Below, in pieces: positions 1-11,571 of a stretch of DNA of 64,000 nucleotides (its first letter is position 1; each line of letters begins with the position of its first letter). Under the pieces are notes generated by a model. That model searched no databases and was not told where the DNA came from. It saw only the letters and a program-made list of their open reading frames with translations. The stretch comes from Kwoniella bestiolae CBS 10118 (taxonomy: Eukaryota; Basidiomycota; Tremellomycetes; Tremellales; Cryptococcaceae): assembly GCF_000512585.2 (NCBI RefSeq), contig NC_089245.1, positions 868,001 to 932,000 on the forward strand, read 5' to 3'. The position numbers and the translations under genes are program-made.

Positions 1-29
1 GATAACTTATCCTTTCTCTTCTGATCTTC

Positions 30-532
30 CTATCCACCACCGTTCCCTCCTCCGCAGCCCCCCCCCCCACCACCACCACCACCATCGCCTCCCCCTCCAT
101 CCCCCGATGACCCACCACCTCCACCACCGCCACCGCAATTACCAGATCGTGATCTGCTTGAACGTCCTCTCGAGGAATAATTCCCTTGGTCGCCCCATCT
201 ATAAGCAGCCAAGGAGTAAGGGAGTTGCCATATACTCAAAGGGTTCAGGATGAGGTGAACTTACTCGATCTACGAGGGGATAGCAACCGTGTCAGCTGAT
301 ATCACACAATACATCAAGAGCAAGTGGGGTGAGAGACTTACTCCTCTGCCTGAACAACAGCCACCTCGGATTCTCAGCACCACTTTGGATACCTTTGCAC
401 ACTCTCCAGGGGATTTGATGGTATCGCTTTCACTAGCTGTTGGTAGAGTATTCAGATTAAGACTAATAAGGTTTTACCGTAACACTCACCGGGACTATCT
501 CTGGTCTTGATGCTGAAAAAATTGAACCTCAT
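30..532 (-). CDS. small Gly/Cys-tail protein, microexon family subgroup 1 (gene A)
   Basis: I do not recognise this protein. Reading splice sites on the minus strand gives four exons: 532-490, 436-342, a 5-nt microexon 269-265 (ATCGA) and 198-30. They sum to 312 nt, or 103 residues. The start MRFNFFSIKT is the first ATG that opens this frame. Exon 2 ends in VVLRIRGGCCSGRG, a motif close to the ubiquitin C-terminus (LRLRGG) followed by two Cys. The microexon supplies Ile-Glu. The last exon is Ser/Arg-rich and then nearly all Gly, with isolated Cys, and ends GGGNGGG. All introns have GT-AG ends and are 53-72 nt. Genes B and C downstream on the same strand share the architecture. The function is unknown; a short surface- or membrane-associated protein is only a guess. 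Confidence 0.7.
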
Positions 533-891
533 ATTGGTGTGACTGAGTGGGAGAAGATACTGTAAAGAGAAAGATCGTTAATCGTATATATCTATTGAGG
601 AAGTGTTGTGAACACGCTAGGGTGCATACGTGGAAGATGACATTGACTTGTATGTTGTGTGTGTGCAATAAATTGATCGTCATTGAACAGAACAGTAAGT
701 TGAGATCTCGATTCATCCATCAGAAACGTGTAATATGTGCACCGCCGGATTGGCCATTGATGGACGCAGGTTTGATCGGATGCATAATCATAATCATGTT
801 CAAACCCCACCCTTCACCTTCTCTGTATATCACCACCTATCCTATCCCATCTTACCTAGATATTCTCGGGCAAATATCACTCTTGTCAGAT
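533..891. other. intergenic, promoter side of gene A
   Basis: This stretch lies between the start of gene A and the stop of gene B, which run in the same direction. A TATATATC-like stretch sits near 585. I see no gene. Confidence 0.4.
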
Positions 892-1663
892 CTAGAATCC
901 ACCTCCACCACTTCCAAACCCCCCTCCGGTAGAGGACGAAGTGAAACCCCCTCCTCCTCCTCCTCCGCTAGAGGTCGAATGGTCCGTATGACCATGTCCC
1001 CCGGAGGAAAATCCGTGCCAATGAGAGTGACTAGCTGAAGTGGCAGAATGGCCGGTATCGGTGGTATGGGTTGGATGAGGGACGCTGAGGTGAGATTGAG
1101 ATTGGTCTCCTCCTGCCAATGGTCCGCCGGTGACAAAATCGGTATTAGGAGGAGAGGTGGAATTTGGATTGGGAGGAGTAGGATCATCACCATCTTCTCC
1201 ACCTCCTTCTCTCCCTCCGGCGGGTCTTGATCCTCCTCCTCCGGTCTCGGTGGGTGGGCTGCCACTGGTGGGATCTCCGGTGGATTTGGATGGTGATGTG
1301 CTAGGTCATATGGGAAATCAGGGATCAAGGTTCGGATGTCGATCATGAATATGATATATGACAGCTTACTCGATCTGTAGATGGTTCGAGATCAAGTCAG
1401 GCCCACTTGCTTCATGAGGGTGGCCAAGGAAGGAGACAGGAAAGATGAGACGTACACCTCTTGTCGAACAGTATCCACCTCTTAATCGCAAAGTATCATC
1501 TCGATCTCGAACAGATGCAGGAGTTCCTTGAGCGTACTCTCCAGCGGTTCGAGCTTGAGGAGGGAGCCCACATCAGCTCATGTGGTGTTCTTGGCTGAGA
1601 GGGGGACTTACCTGAATGAAAGGGATGTGCTAGTTTGTTGAGTAGATCGCGAAGTGGCATCAT
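892..1663 (-). CDS. Gly/His-rich tail protein, microexon family subgroup 1 (gene B)
   Basis: I do not recognise this protein, but it is clearly related to gene A by structure. The exons are 1663-1612, 1553-1456, a 5-nt microexon 1374-1370 (ATCGA, identical to that of gene A) and 1300-892. They sum to 564 nt, or 187 residues. The N-terminus is MMPLRDLLNKL. Exon 2 ends DDTLRLRGGYCSTRG, containing an exact ubiquitin-type LRLRGG. The microexon gives Ile and the first two bases of Asp. The long last exon is Pro/Ser/Thr/Gly-rich, then His-rich (SHSHWHG, GGHGHTDH), and ends in Gly runs with Phe (GSGGGGF) instead of Cys. A longer overlapping reading frame at 852-1346 is a shadow. Two ATGs in tandem (1663 and 1660) leave the exact start open by one codon. 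Confidence 0.68.
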
Positions 1664-2039
1664 GCAAGATGAGCCGTGTCAGTGATGTTGAGTAAAGAAA
1701 AGGAAAGGAGAAGAAAAGAAAAAGGGAAAAGAGAGGCGAAGTGGCTACTGTATAAAAGGGGGAGAGGCAGGCTAATTGTGTGTGTGTATATCTGTGATGT
1801 GAGATGATGTAGTTACCATCAGAACGTGGTTCTGTCCAAGGTATCAGTGTGTGTGCGAGTGAAGTAAGATTGATCCTTGATTGAAGCATTCTTAGTTGCC
1901 ATGCGCAATAGCATTTACCATCAGGATGGCTGATCCTCTTGCATGCCCATTATCACGCCACTTCACTCAGATACAGTAAATACAGAACCTCCCACATCTC
2001 CCATACTGAATATACGAGACGTCCGCATCTGTACCTGAA
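1664..2039. other. intergenic between genes B and C
   Basis: This is presumed 5' flank of gene B and 3' flank of gene C. It holds purine-rich and TG-rich runs (about 1690-1800). I see no gene. Confidence 0.4.
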
Positions 2040-2382
2040 CTAACATGATCCACCACCCCCTCCACAGCCTACATTACCCCCACCGCTGTTTCGTCTATCA
2101 GACTCACCATTTAGCAACCTGTATCACCCATCAGAACAGCTATGTATGACACTTACGGTCCCTACATCATCAACAGCGATGGGATGTCAGCGTAGTGTGC
2201 GAGTACAATCGTCAACCTTCACTTACGGGATTCTTATCACAATCGCAACAATCATCGCACCCTCCTCTCAATCTCATGACTTTCTTGAAACTTTTGATGG
2301 AGGCTGATGAAGATTCATTGGGATTGGGAATACCGATATTCTTACTAGCCTGTGAGCCCGCAAAACCCAATCCGGTACCCAT
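2040..2382 (-). CDS. very small Cys-rich protein, microexon family subgroup 1 (gene C)
   Basis: I do not recognise this protein. The exons are 2382-2227, a 5-nt microexon 2161-2157 (GGACC) and 2094-2040. They sum to 216 nt, or 71 residues. Exon 1 starts MGTGLGFAGS and ends KKVMRLRGG, then CDDCCDCDKNP, with four Cys in seven residues. The microexon encodes Gly-Pro. The tail reads GCGGGGGSC and stops. A likely ancestral 5' exon (MFLNKFKFKS, ATG near 2490) has a good donor, but its phase does not fit the acceptor before ASKNIG: joining gives an immediate stop. I therefore start at MGTGL. Either that upstream exon has decayed into a short upstream reading frame, or one base is missing or extra here. 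Confidence 0.6.
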
Positions 2383-2562
2383 TTAGCAAGGGGTCGGACA
2401 GTGTGACGGAGCCGGAGGTCAATGCTACTCACCAGCTTTGAGCTTCTTGTCGCTTTTGAACTTGAACTTGTTCAAAAACATGTTGACTGAATGATCGTTT
2501 CGAGTGTGAAGTGTTTGAGATGATGAGATAGAGGATGCAAGAGATGAACCTGGAAATACAAT

Positions 2563-2579
2563 TATATATATATATATAT
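2563..2579. repeat. (TA)n tract
   Basis: This is an uninterrupted TA run about 180 nt upstream of the gene C start. It could act as a TATA element on either strand. Confidence 0.8.
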
Positions 2580-5517
2580 CCAAACCCCTCGTCCTAGGTG
2601 ATCGTTATGGTTGGAAGCACCTCGAAAAGTCGTGTCATGTTGTGTTTTCCCGAACAAAGGCTTACGATTTCTCTCAATCAGTTCGTTGAGATGATTGATA
2701 GTGATGGTGAAGGTGATGGTGAGATCCATCCTCCGAAGATCAAAACTTTGGACAATATCCCGACCATGGGAGGAGAGGAGATGTGGCATTTGTTTGTTTG
2801 TATGTTCATATGTAACGAAGGTGATGGGCCTGGTTTGTATTTGAGACCCCTATTTCCCGAACAACACATCAATTGAGTCTGGGCTGTTTTGGATTGGACA
2901 GCCGTGAATTCGTTTCGTCCTGGTTGGTGATGTGATGTGAGGTCTGACGAGGTGTGCATGAGACTACTGCAAATCCATCTACCAACAATGATTGTCCGTG
3001 TTGCCACATAGCAAGTATCGACATCGTAACTTTATCGCTTACGAGGCGGCCGTCCCTTCCATCGACTTGCAGGGTCCGAACAAGCAAGTGTCTTAATCCA
3101 TCAATGGTGAGACATCAACCCCTTTGCCGTGCTTGCATCATCCTGAAACCTATGTCTACTCTGAAATGGATACTATACTGGTTGTGATTGGGAACTGCCT
3201 TCTTGTCGGTCCGCCGTGTCAAAGGAATCCCGTCCTGGACTTCAGACGTTGGTAAGAGTCGGTACGCAAGCGGCGGCCGAGTGAAGTGCATGAGACATCA
3301 CGAGGAGGTGAGCTGGTAATACACGCCACATCTGTGCGAGCACAGCAAGTTTGGTAGACTATTCTAGGATGTTCAACGGTCAACGACGGTGCCATGCATG
3401 ATGATCATTATCGTAAGAAATAGCAGACCATTACATAAAGCGTAAAGGCGAAGATCTCCGAACCTGTACTACTGACTGCTCCTGGTCGCTCCGGTTAAAT
3501 TGTCCGATCTCGGATAACTCATCATTCAACCTGGTGCATGGCTTTAATTAACCTTACATCCCTCTCTCTCTCTACCCCAGCGAAGTCAGCCGATAAGATT
3601 AGGGGACTTTTTGACTCTTATGCAACCGCCCAAGCAAAGGGCAGGTGCAAAGTGCAAAAGACCCCTCCCTCCCTTCGTAGAAGATCTCACTTAGGACGTG
3701 AACCGAAATACAGTACTAACTATTTCTTCACTTCAGATAAGTAGTCGTACGTACGTGCGCGGCACCGTACACCCATTTTTTACATCTGGAATCAATTATG
3801 CCTGATTTGTTCTCTATTTTTTGGGGGCATGATAACGTTAGAAAAAGGAAGAGGAGGTAGTAGTGCTGCATGTACATACATCCTCATCCCTCGGCCGGAA
3901 CATGCCAAACGTACTACTTTTTTCACTTTCCACTCGTCATCAAGCGAGAGGGCTGTTTTGTCTCCGCATTCTTGCTCTGCACAGCCCCGGTGTTCAGCGT
4001 CAGACCAGAAGTAAAGCGATAAGACCGACGGTGCTGACGGGGGGTGTTAAGATTAAGATTGCTCATACGGTACGAGTAGAGTACTCGTGCAGTACCAGAT
4101 GTTGGGTCGGACATTTTCCCCAGTCAGCAGCTCATCTGCAAAGCGACTAAGTAAGAGGGACAAGGAGGAAAAGTGACGGAATAAGGGGTGATCAGGGACC
4201 AACAACTATCTTTTCGAATGCTCCGATACGAGTCAGAGGGAACAGCAACGTGGATGAGGGAAGAGCAAAACAAAGTAGTTGATATGTACGAACAGGTCCG
4301 ATTATACCGTAACGTAAGATCAATTCATGCAGAGATGTCAGGAGGAGCAGCTCAGAGGTGTGTTTTTTTACCCTGAATAAGTGCTTGGTGTGTGCCTGAG
4401 GAAGCCTAGATGAGAATGACTAATGAGCAGCATACGAGTGTACGAGTACCGCCTGCATTCGCACTTTTACCTATCGTCAATCATCCATATCCCATATCAT
4501 TATTGTCAGTTGTTGCTCATCCCCATCAACAATCTCTCCTTCCATCATACCCGTGCACGCACTTCTAGCTACTTCCATCCCATTCCAACACGTTCAGCAT
4601 CCTTCTGTCCTTGTCCACCCGCGGATCAATTAGCAATAGCTCACGGCCAAGAAAGGACACAATCAAACAGCTTGACGGTTGGCTGAATTAACCGAAGTCC
4701 GAATAACCACTACCACTACCACTACACAGTACTCAGCCCATCCATCTGTTTAGGAGACGGTGCACCGACTGTCTTACAACTCGGCTCAAACGGATATAAC
4801 ATACGAAGCGGAAAGGGAAGACCATCAAGGAATATATTGATTGGATCATCAACAGCACAACTCGGGCACCGGACGTACGACATACCTAACCGTACCGTAT
4901 CAACCTAAACTTTCTTCCATCCCTTCTTCTTCTCCTCCTCGTCAAGGTATCAATGAGAGATTGTACCCTATACAGCACAGCAATCATATAGGGTCCCAGG
5001 ACACTTCATTGGTCATCCCAATATCTCGGACATCATTCATCTGTCGAATATCAAATATCGATTGGAATTGCCAAAGACATAAAGATTCGATCACTTCTTT
5101 TGTGTTCTGTAGCGATTAGTTGTAACCTCGCATAACTTTTCAGCTACTACTTATATCTGGTGAGTATCCATATCTCCTCGTCATCTCCTTTGTTCTCTTC
5201 ATGTTATCATAGCGATATCGACACCAACATCAACATCCACCTTTGGTCAACAACAACCAATAACGATAACGACCGAGCATATCCCTTTAAAGGATATCAT
5301 CATCCTTGACTTTCACTTTCGCTGACTAAGCATTGTTTCTACCCATTACACTCAACTCAACACTATCATCATCGCATCGCAACACCATCAACAGTATCTC
5401 TTCACCTGCATATCCACCATCTAGCATCTTACCGCTTGCTCAGCATACCGGCATATACCTCACCATCTCAACTACAGAAGGAGTATCGTTAGCATTGAGC
5501 TTTTGGTAGGACACGGC

Positions 5518-5583
5518 CGAACGTGAGTTGCAATCCCTTCGAACGTGAGTTGCAATCCCTTCGAACGTGAGTTGCAATCCCTT
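5518..5583. repeat. three perfect 22-bp tandem repeats
   Basis: The unit begins CGAACGTGAG and ends CAATCCCTT. It occurs three times head to tail with no spacer at 5518-5539, 5540-5561 and 5562-5583. It lies about 550 nt upstream of the CSL gene start, in presumed promoter or 5' leader. Confidence 0.95.
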
Positions 5584-6130
5584 TGACTGTCCAATCTGGT
5601 TCTTTGTTCTTTCCTTTGCCCTCCCATCCCCATCGGCGTCCGAGGCAAATCCTCCAAATCCTCCAGGAGCAGTTTGCTTCCAAAGGTCGTAGAGCGTATT
5701 CGAGGCTAGCTGCGTCCGGTGATCTCCGTGAGACCCCCTTCCAAATGTCAGAAAGCTACCTGTTAGGATTATCTACGGACACAAATGGAGATGGGATGAG
5801 AAAGGAGAAGAATTGGACCCCTGACCCGGTCTCGTCGCCGCGATGGAAAGTTGGGGATCAGGAGAAGACGTTTGTGGACGGTAGCATGTGGTCGGTCAGG
5901 GCATCAGGGGTTTGAATTTCCCAATGATCTACCAGACGAGGATAATGGAGACCTTGTGCGGACAGAACTATTAGGTCCTGATATCTAATCATATTTCCCT
6001 TCCTCACATTCGTCATCGCCTTCATCTTCTTCCTACCTTGTGTGATATCGTCCGTTATAATACTGTAACTTCAAGCTGACCTGGTCTCATCTCTTTTCGT
6101 GTCGAATTCATAATCTACTCTGCACTCACA

Positions 6131-9100
6131 ATGTCACAACACAACAATAATACCATCAACCCGTCTTTTCTCGTCCCTCCCCTCCCCAACCGAAAACAGG
6201 TTCCTTCGCAAAACCCTCGACTCAACACCACTAATCTTGATCCCAATATCAGCAATTTCGATCGACCGCATACTGCTGTCAGCCGACCCGCACCTGCACC
6301 GCTTCACTTACACAGACGTGCCATCAGCTCCATCTCTAGTCTTCCTGTCATCCCTAGCGCATCACTTGAGCCAGACTCCATGTCATACCAATGGCCCCCA
6401 GCACCAGGAGTAAGTACAGTCCTTCCCCTATACTGGCTAAGTTGCTGATCAGTCCACGTTATATTCATAGTTTGGATCCCAGACGTACAATAACGATTTT
6501 TCCCAGCCTATACAGGATTCTGAAGAAAAAGAGGGTCTCAATCTCGCTTTAGGTCCTGGACATGGAGTGTTAGACCTGATAGATATGCACCAATCAGGTC
6601 TTTCCACCTCGGCTCCTTCGACAGGTACGACGACCAATACAAGCAATAGCTCAGGCTACAGTAGTCATCATGACGGGTCATCGTATTCCTACCGCCCTTC
6701 CCTCAATGTGGACACCAGCAATTCGTCCTCCTTCCTGATTCCAAGGACACCTGCGCAATTCCCTCCAAATTCAGCCTATTCCTCCAATCCACCTTCAGGT
6801 TTACCCGTCGATACCTCTTCTACGGATGGTGAAGTGATAACCCCCGGATTACCCATCCCATTTCCCAATGGTTATAACACCTTTCCTTCCAACACCAGTT
6901 TGACGGACTTTTATCCCACAAACGATAAAGCAGGGGTCTCGTTTCAGGATTTCCAATATCTCCCATCGCAGTCTACCTTTCAGCCTGTCCCACAGGTATA
7001 CCAACCTCAATCGCAAGGAACCATATCTCCTTCGCAGCTTGGTACGACCCAGAATCTGAAACCCACCAAGAGCTTCAGTGATCTTTTGATGGGCAGTCGA
7101 GCATCATCTTCATCTTCCAGTTCAGCCGAAGGTCAACACGATTGGAGCGGGAATGTGTTGGACGAATGGACGAGACCACTCGGCAAAGCTCTGAATCACG
7201 ATCCTCAATCCTCTTCTGCGATAGACTATTCAAACCTCGCTGGACCATCACGGAACCATCTATCCAACTTGCCATCATTCCAGGTCTCGGCTCCTCCCCC
7301 ACCGGGTGCACTGGATGAAGCTATGCGTCAATATGTTCATGCCCCCAATCGATTGGCTTTCGGAGAGCGGAAGCTCATTGTGATGAGTCCAAAGGTTGGT
7401 CAGAAGAGTTACGGTACGGAGAAGAGCTTCCTTTGTCCTCATCCCCAAGCTACTTTGATCGGTGGTTCCTGGTGGAACAAAGCTCAGGACGGCTGTCCGA
7501 TATCTCCACTTGTAGCGCCGAGGATCAACATCAGTCTCACAGGTGAACAACCTGTCAAGGACGCTACGGTTAGCTGGACCGCTGTGAACGGTAACAACCT
7601 GGACGAGAAGATCAACACCCAAGCGATCAACACGGATGACCAGCCTTTTGTCGGTAATGTTGCTGGAAAGAACCTCCATATCTCGGATAATGATGGTAAG
7701 AGACGAGAAGTGAAAGCTCTGGTGACTATCAAGGCTCCGCTGAAAGTCTTTGCTGGACCTAACGGTTGGGGAATATCGAAGAACACGTTGCAAGATATCA
7801 GTGATGAGAGGACGTTGGGAATATTCGAGAGTAAGGAGATCAAAGTGATTAGTAAACCGTCTAAGAAGAAGTCTAGCGCGAAAGCTGGAGAAAGTGAGTT
7901 TGTTTGTTCATCCCTTGGACATAGCTGACATAATTCATTGTAGTGATCATAAGTCACGGATCAACAATCGCCCTTTTCAACCGAGTCAAATCACAGACCA
8001 CCTCAACCAGATACCTTTCTGTCGTGCCAGATTTCACACGTATAACGGGATCTGATGGTCTACCTGTTACTGGCGCCTTACCACCAACATACCCCAATGT
8101 TTCTGCATTCAGTGGATTTACCGCCGACGCCAACAACTGGGAATCGTTCATTATATGGCTTGTTGATCCGAATCGACCTGGTGGTCCAAGTCTGGCACCT
8201 CCCCCTCATCCAGACTGGCCTTCACCACCCGCAAACATCATTGCTCCTAGTATGCTTGTCCCTCCGATCCGATACAACTCGACAGTAGTGCTTCAGTCAC
8301 TTCAGACGGGAGTCATTTCTCCAGTTCTCATCGTCCGAAGAATCGAGTCAGATGCCGACGCCGTTGGAATGGATGGTCACAATGCTGATATCCCTACATC
8401 ACTACCTCTGGGCGAATACGCTGGTGACCTGGTATCCCAATTGCAGAAAGTCGCTTTTGAACTTTACCGAACGGATACGATGGAAAGGCTGGCTAATGAT
8501 CCGGGATACGGAGCATTCTGGTTAGGATGTGCGCAAGAAGCAGTATCAGATCAATTGGTACGACAAGAAAGGAAATGGACCAACGTTCAGATACCTCAAC
8601 GTGGTGGATCGAGACCCAATTCAGTACCTAACACCCCTCAACAGCGATTCGGCATATTGCCAATGACACCTCATAACGCTTCTATCAACTTGCCTTCTAC
8701 ACCTTCGAGCCCTGTCAGCTCGAATTCCTCGACAACTTTGGATTACTTTGGTACGCACAGCAGAAAATCATCTACGCATTCTTTGATGTCGCCTAACATT
8801 CCTGAAGTTCCTTTACCGCCTTCTTCGACGGATGGCGGACCAGTCCGCAGACATCGTACGGGCTCGATGGGCAAGAATGGACCGTTTGTTAGACCGCTGC
8901 ACAAGAAGAGGGGATCGTCCTCTGGTTCATTGGAATACTTGCCAAGTCCTACTATGACTGCGTCACCGGAGACGCATAGGATGCAGTGGACTATGGACGT
9001 TGGTGATAGTTGTATCTGGTGAGTCGTACTTGGCTTGTAGATGAATCAAGGGGAACGTAACTGACCGTGCGATTTAACCCATAGGAGTATCGTCAGTACA

Positions 9101-9648
9101 GAGCAAACGACATACACATTCTACGTCCCTCCATACGCCACCGAGCCTGTTGAACCCTACGCGCCATTCCCGATCGCCAATCGCATGCTACCCTCCCACT
9201 TGAGTGCGGACCATGGTCCCGCGAGGTACAACCAGCAGTACACCTCACAGACTGAAGCCCCGTTGATGACCTTGTGAGCGATCTTTGTCTGTATCCTAGC
9301 ATGTATGGTGTGGCTAATGGTTAGATGATCCCTTCCTTTCCTTTTCTTCCCTTGTACGTTTGCTATCATCAGGTATGGGAAGAACTTCGTCAGGGCGCCA
9401 GATGGACATGCTCATCATGTGGTATACTATGGTTCTACCCCGGCTCAATATAATGAGGTTCGATGGTGAGTGGACTTTGTGACGACTACCTTGCAGGTGA
9501 GATGGGCTGAGCTGATTGAATCTCCAGCCAAGAAGTCATGGCTGCTGCTGAACCGAACTTGCCACCCGGCGCTCGAGCTCCCATATTCATCGTTCGAGAA
9601 GATGGGGGTGTTATCATACCTACGAATCTGACTTATCCACCTACCTAG
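6131..9648 (+). CDS. CSL-family (RBP-J/Su(H)/Cbf11-12-like) transcription factor
   Basis: Six exons (6131-6409, 6471-7893, 7944-9018, 9085-9273, 9373-9465, 9528-9648) sum to 3180 nt, or 1059 residues. The first ~390 residues are Ser/Pro/Thr/Asn-rich low complexity. At about residue 393 the CSL DNA-binding signature starts: KLIVMSPKVGQKSYGTEKSF then LCPHPQATLIGG, matching the RBP-J VAQKSYGNEKRFFCPPP core. A beta-trefoil-like stretch follows (GISKNTLQDI, LFNRVKSQTTSTRYL, FIIWLV). A Ser/Pro-rich insertion comes next, and then a C-terminal IPT/TIG-like segment (PLMTLYGKNF, YYGSTPAQYNEVRC, GVIIPTNLTYPP). CSL proteins bind GTGGGAA-type sites. In fungi (S. pombe Cbf11/Cbf12) they act without Notch in adhesion, cell cycle and lipid control. 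I cannot decide between the Cbf11 and Cbf12 classes. Confidence 0.92.
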
Positions 9649-10545
9649 ATTTGAGTACGATATAGTAGACTGGACTACTTTGGGAACTCCTTCATTTCAT
9701 TTCGTTTCTATTTTCATCAAAATCACAACGCACACATACACACATATATACATATATCACCAAATCCTGCATCAAGTTTCATTCCTTTCAATATAGAGTA
9801 GACCGCTGTTTCTCTCCTTTCTCTTCGTTCCGATTCGTTTTGTGTTTGGTTCCTTCCTTGACCAGAGGGAGTTCTTTTATAAGGGCAACAATATGAGTAA
9901 TATCTTTTCATACCTCTCAACCAGCTTTTAGGTTGATTGGTGCATCAGTAATATGTACATAACGTATGTCAAGTATACGACGATATGTAATATGTCGATA
10001 TAGATTGGTTGATGTGTTCTCGGTTTTTTACGATCAATACGCTTGGTCAGCGCCTGTGTGTGATCGCCTTCGAGAGCAATCACGCAACGAGCACTAGTAC
10101 ATGTATATTCCGAATATCAATGACCGTTGAGATAGCCCATCGTGGCATTCCGGCATTTGTGATCTGTTGATGGACAAAGGAAGGAGGGGTGGGAAGGTGA
10201 GGAAGGATCAAAAGAGATGCACAGCTGAATGAAGTTGTCTGAGATCATCTCAATCTAGCGTGTGTGGGTGGGGTGGGTGATGAGATACGTTCAGTAGGAA
10301 ATGGATGGATCTCAGTCATCTCAGTGCTTCGTAGGGGATTATAAATCGTCATTCTTCGATATGCTCCTCCACCCTTGTAGATGGTATATATAGAGTGGTC
10401 TGTTCTAGAAGATGAGCGGATCGCTTCCATTCAGATTGCAAGAGCGATTACACATTCTACTCATACGAATCCCACACACCTGCAAGCCAAGTCAAGAAAT
10501 CGCTACCAGATCTGTCGTTTGCCGAAGGTGATATACAAATCGACG
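9649..10545. other. intergenic, 3' of CSL gene and 5' of small gene at 10546
   Basis: I see an AT-rich 3' flank with TATG/ACATA-rich stretches (9720-10000) and a G/T-rich segment near 10260. There is no supported gene. Confidence 0.4.
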
Positions 10546-10798
10546 ATGCCTGATGAAAGTGCGTTACCTATCCCCCACGGACCACAAAGTACACTACGAC
10601 TTGCTGACCTTCACCTCCATGACGATACCAGGAGTCGAGAAGCAAGACAAAGACAAAGAGGGAAGACACCGCGAATTCGTCAAGAAGTTCAACGACGAGA
10701 CCATGGTTGCGCTCACTGCTGCTGGACTGGGGGTCGCGACGGCGAGTTTGGGGGTATCGACCATCTCGTTGGGAGTGGCTGTGTTGGCTTTGTTGTGA
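10546..10798 (+). CDS. putative small tail-anchored membrane protein (59 aa)
   Basis: I do not recognise this protein. Exon 1 is 10546-10558 (ATG CCT GAT GAA A). An intron with donor GTGCGT, branch GCTGAC and acceptor CCAG follows. Exon 2 is 10632-10798, giving 180 nt, or 59 residues. The product starts MPDERVEKQDKDKEGRHREF, a charged and probably helical head. It ends in a hydrophobic Ala/Gly/Val/Leu segment of about 28 residues running to the last codon (ALTAAGLGVATASLGVSTIS then LGVAVLALL). Such a layout fits a C-tail-anchored ER, mitochondrial or peroxisomal membrane peptide. An unspliced version from the ATG at 10553 is also open (81 residues), but its leader looks like intron. Confidence 0.55.
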
Positions 10799-11571
10799 GA
10801 TTGGAGATTACTCTGTGGAACGATATCAAGTCATCTCACCTGCGAATTCTTGGTGGTTCGGTGCGGCACTATGTCACTTACTCATGTTTCGCGGGTGTAT
10901 GTATAGCAGTTGTGTACCTCGAACCATCCATCACCAATCACCACTCTTATTGACTGTACTTCATACTATTTTGACTTTACTTTGTCGTGATCCGATGAGG
11001 ATGTTGGGCGAGATAATTCAATGCGGGAAGACGGTAGAGGCTGTCTGTATACGATCATGATTACGTTGGTATTATAGATCTCATGTATTATATTATGTAT
11101 TCGCTTCTGTATGTCGTCAAGGTGTGCGACACAATACAGAGGGTGTATCGTATGGAATCAGCCTTGATCTTTCTTCGTCATTGTCAGTGATCAGCTTGTA
11201 TTCTTATTTCCACTTGGTCTGGTCGAAATTAGTATGTGATTCATAAACTCTCGAAACGAGATACTGAATGTATACCAGTTCGACAGCAGCCGGGGGATAA
11301 CGATCTGTAGACGTTCAGCAGATAAATCTTTGTTGGGTCAACCCGTGGAAATACAGTATTTGCCAATGCCTAATCCTCAATAAACATTAGTCGTTTCGGC
11401 ACAATACAGATCCAGTTCCAGCTCGCCATCAAAACCTCAAATATAATCTGATTCTCACAACCCATCACATGCAAGCCATGCTATCCCACCCCATTCCGCA
11501 GACCAGATGTATGAGGCATAATCATCGCATCACCACTACCAAACTTCCCTACGGACCAGCACCGACATTCC
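10799..11571. other. intergenic
   Basis: This is the 3' flank shared by two convergent genes. I see no gene or clear repeat. Confidence 0.4.

Larger units (their letters stand above)
2383..6130. other. long gene-poor interval upstream of the CSL factor gene
   Basis: This 3.7-kb stretch holds only short, low-quality reading frames with no recognisable product. It contains the promoter of gene C on its left. On its right is the probable promoter and 5' leader of the CSL gene; a GTGAGTAT donor near 5160 and CT-rich tracts suggest a leader intron. A leaderless frame at 5583-5915 has no ATG and I do not support it. The length is unusual for such a compact genome. Confidence 0.4.

Noticed and set aside
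852..1346. A 164-codon minus-strand frame over gene B
   Set aside because: It is an out-of-frame shadow. The spliced family model uses another frame and reproduces LRLRGG and the microexon.
5518..5583. CRISPR-like direct repeats
   Set aside because: The repeats are contiguous with no spacers and the genome is eukaryotic.
5472..5683. Minus-strand frames with a repeated GLQLTF-type peptide
   Set aside because: They only translate the three 22-bp DNA repeats.
5583..5915. A 110-codon plus-strand frame in front of the CSL gene
   Set aside because: It has no ATG at its start and no recognisable product. It is more likely leader or promoter sequence.
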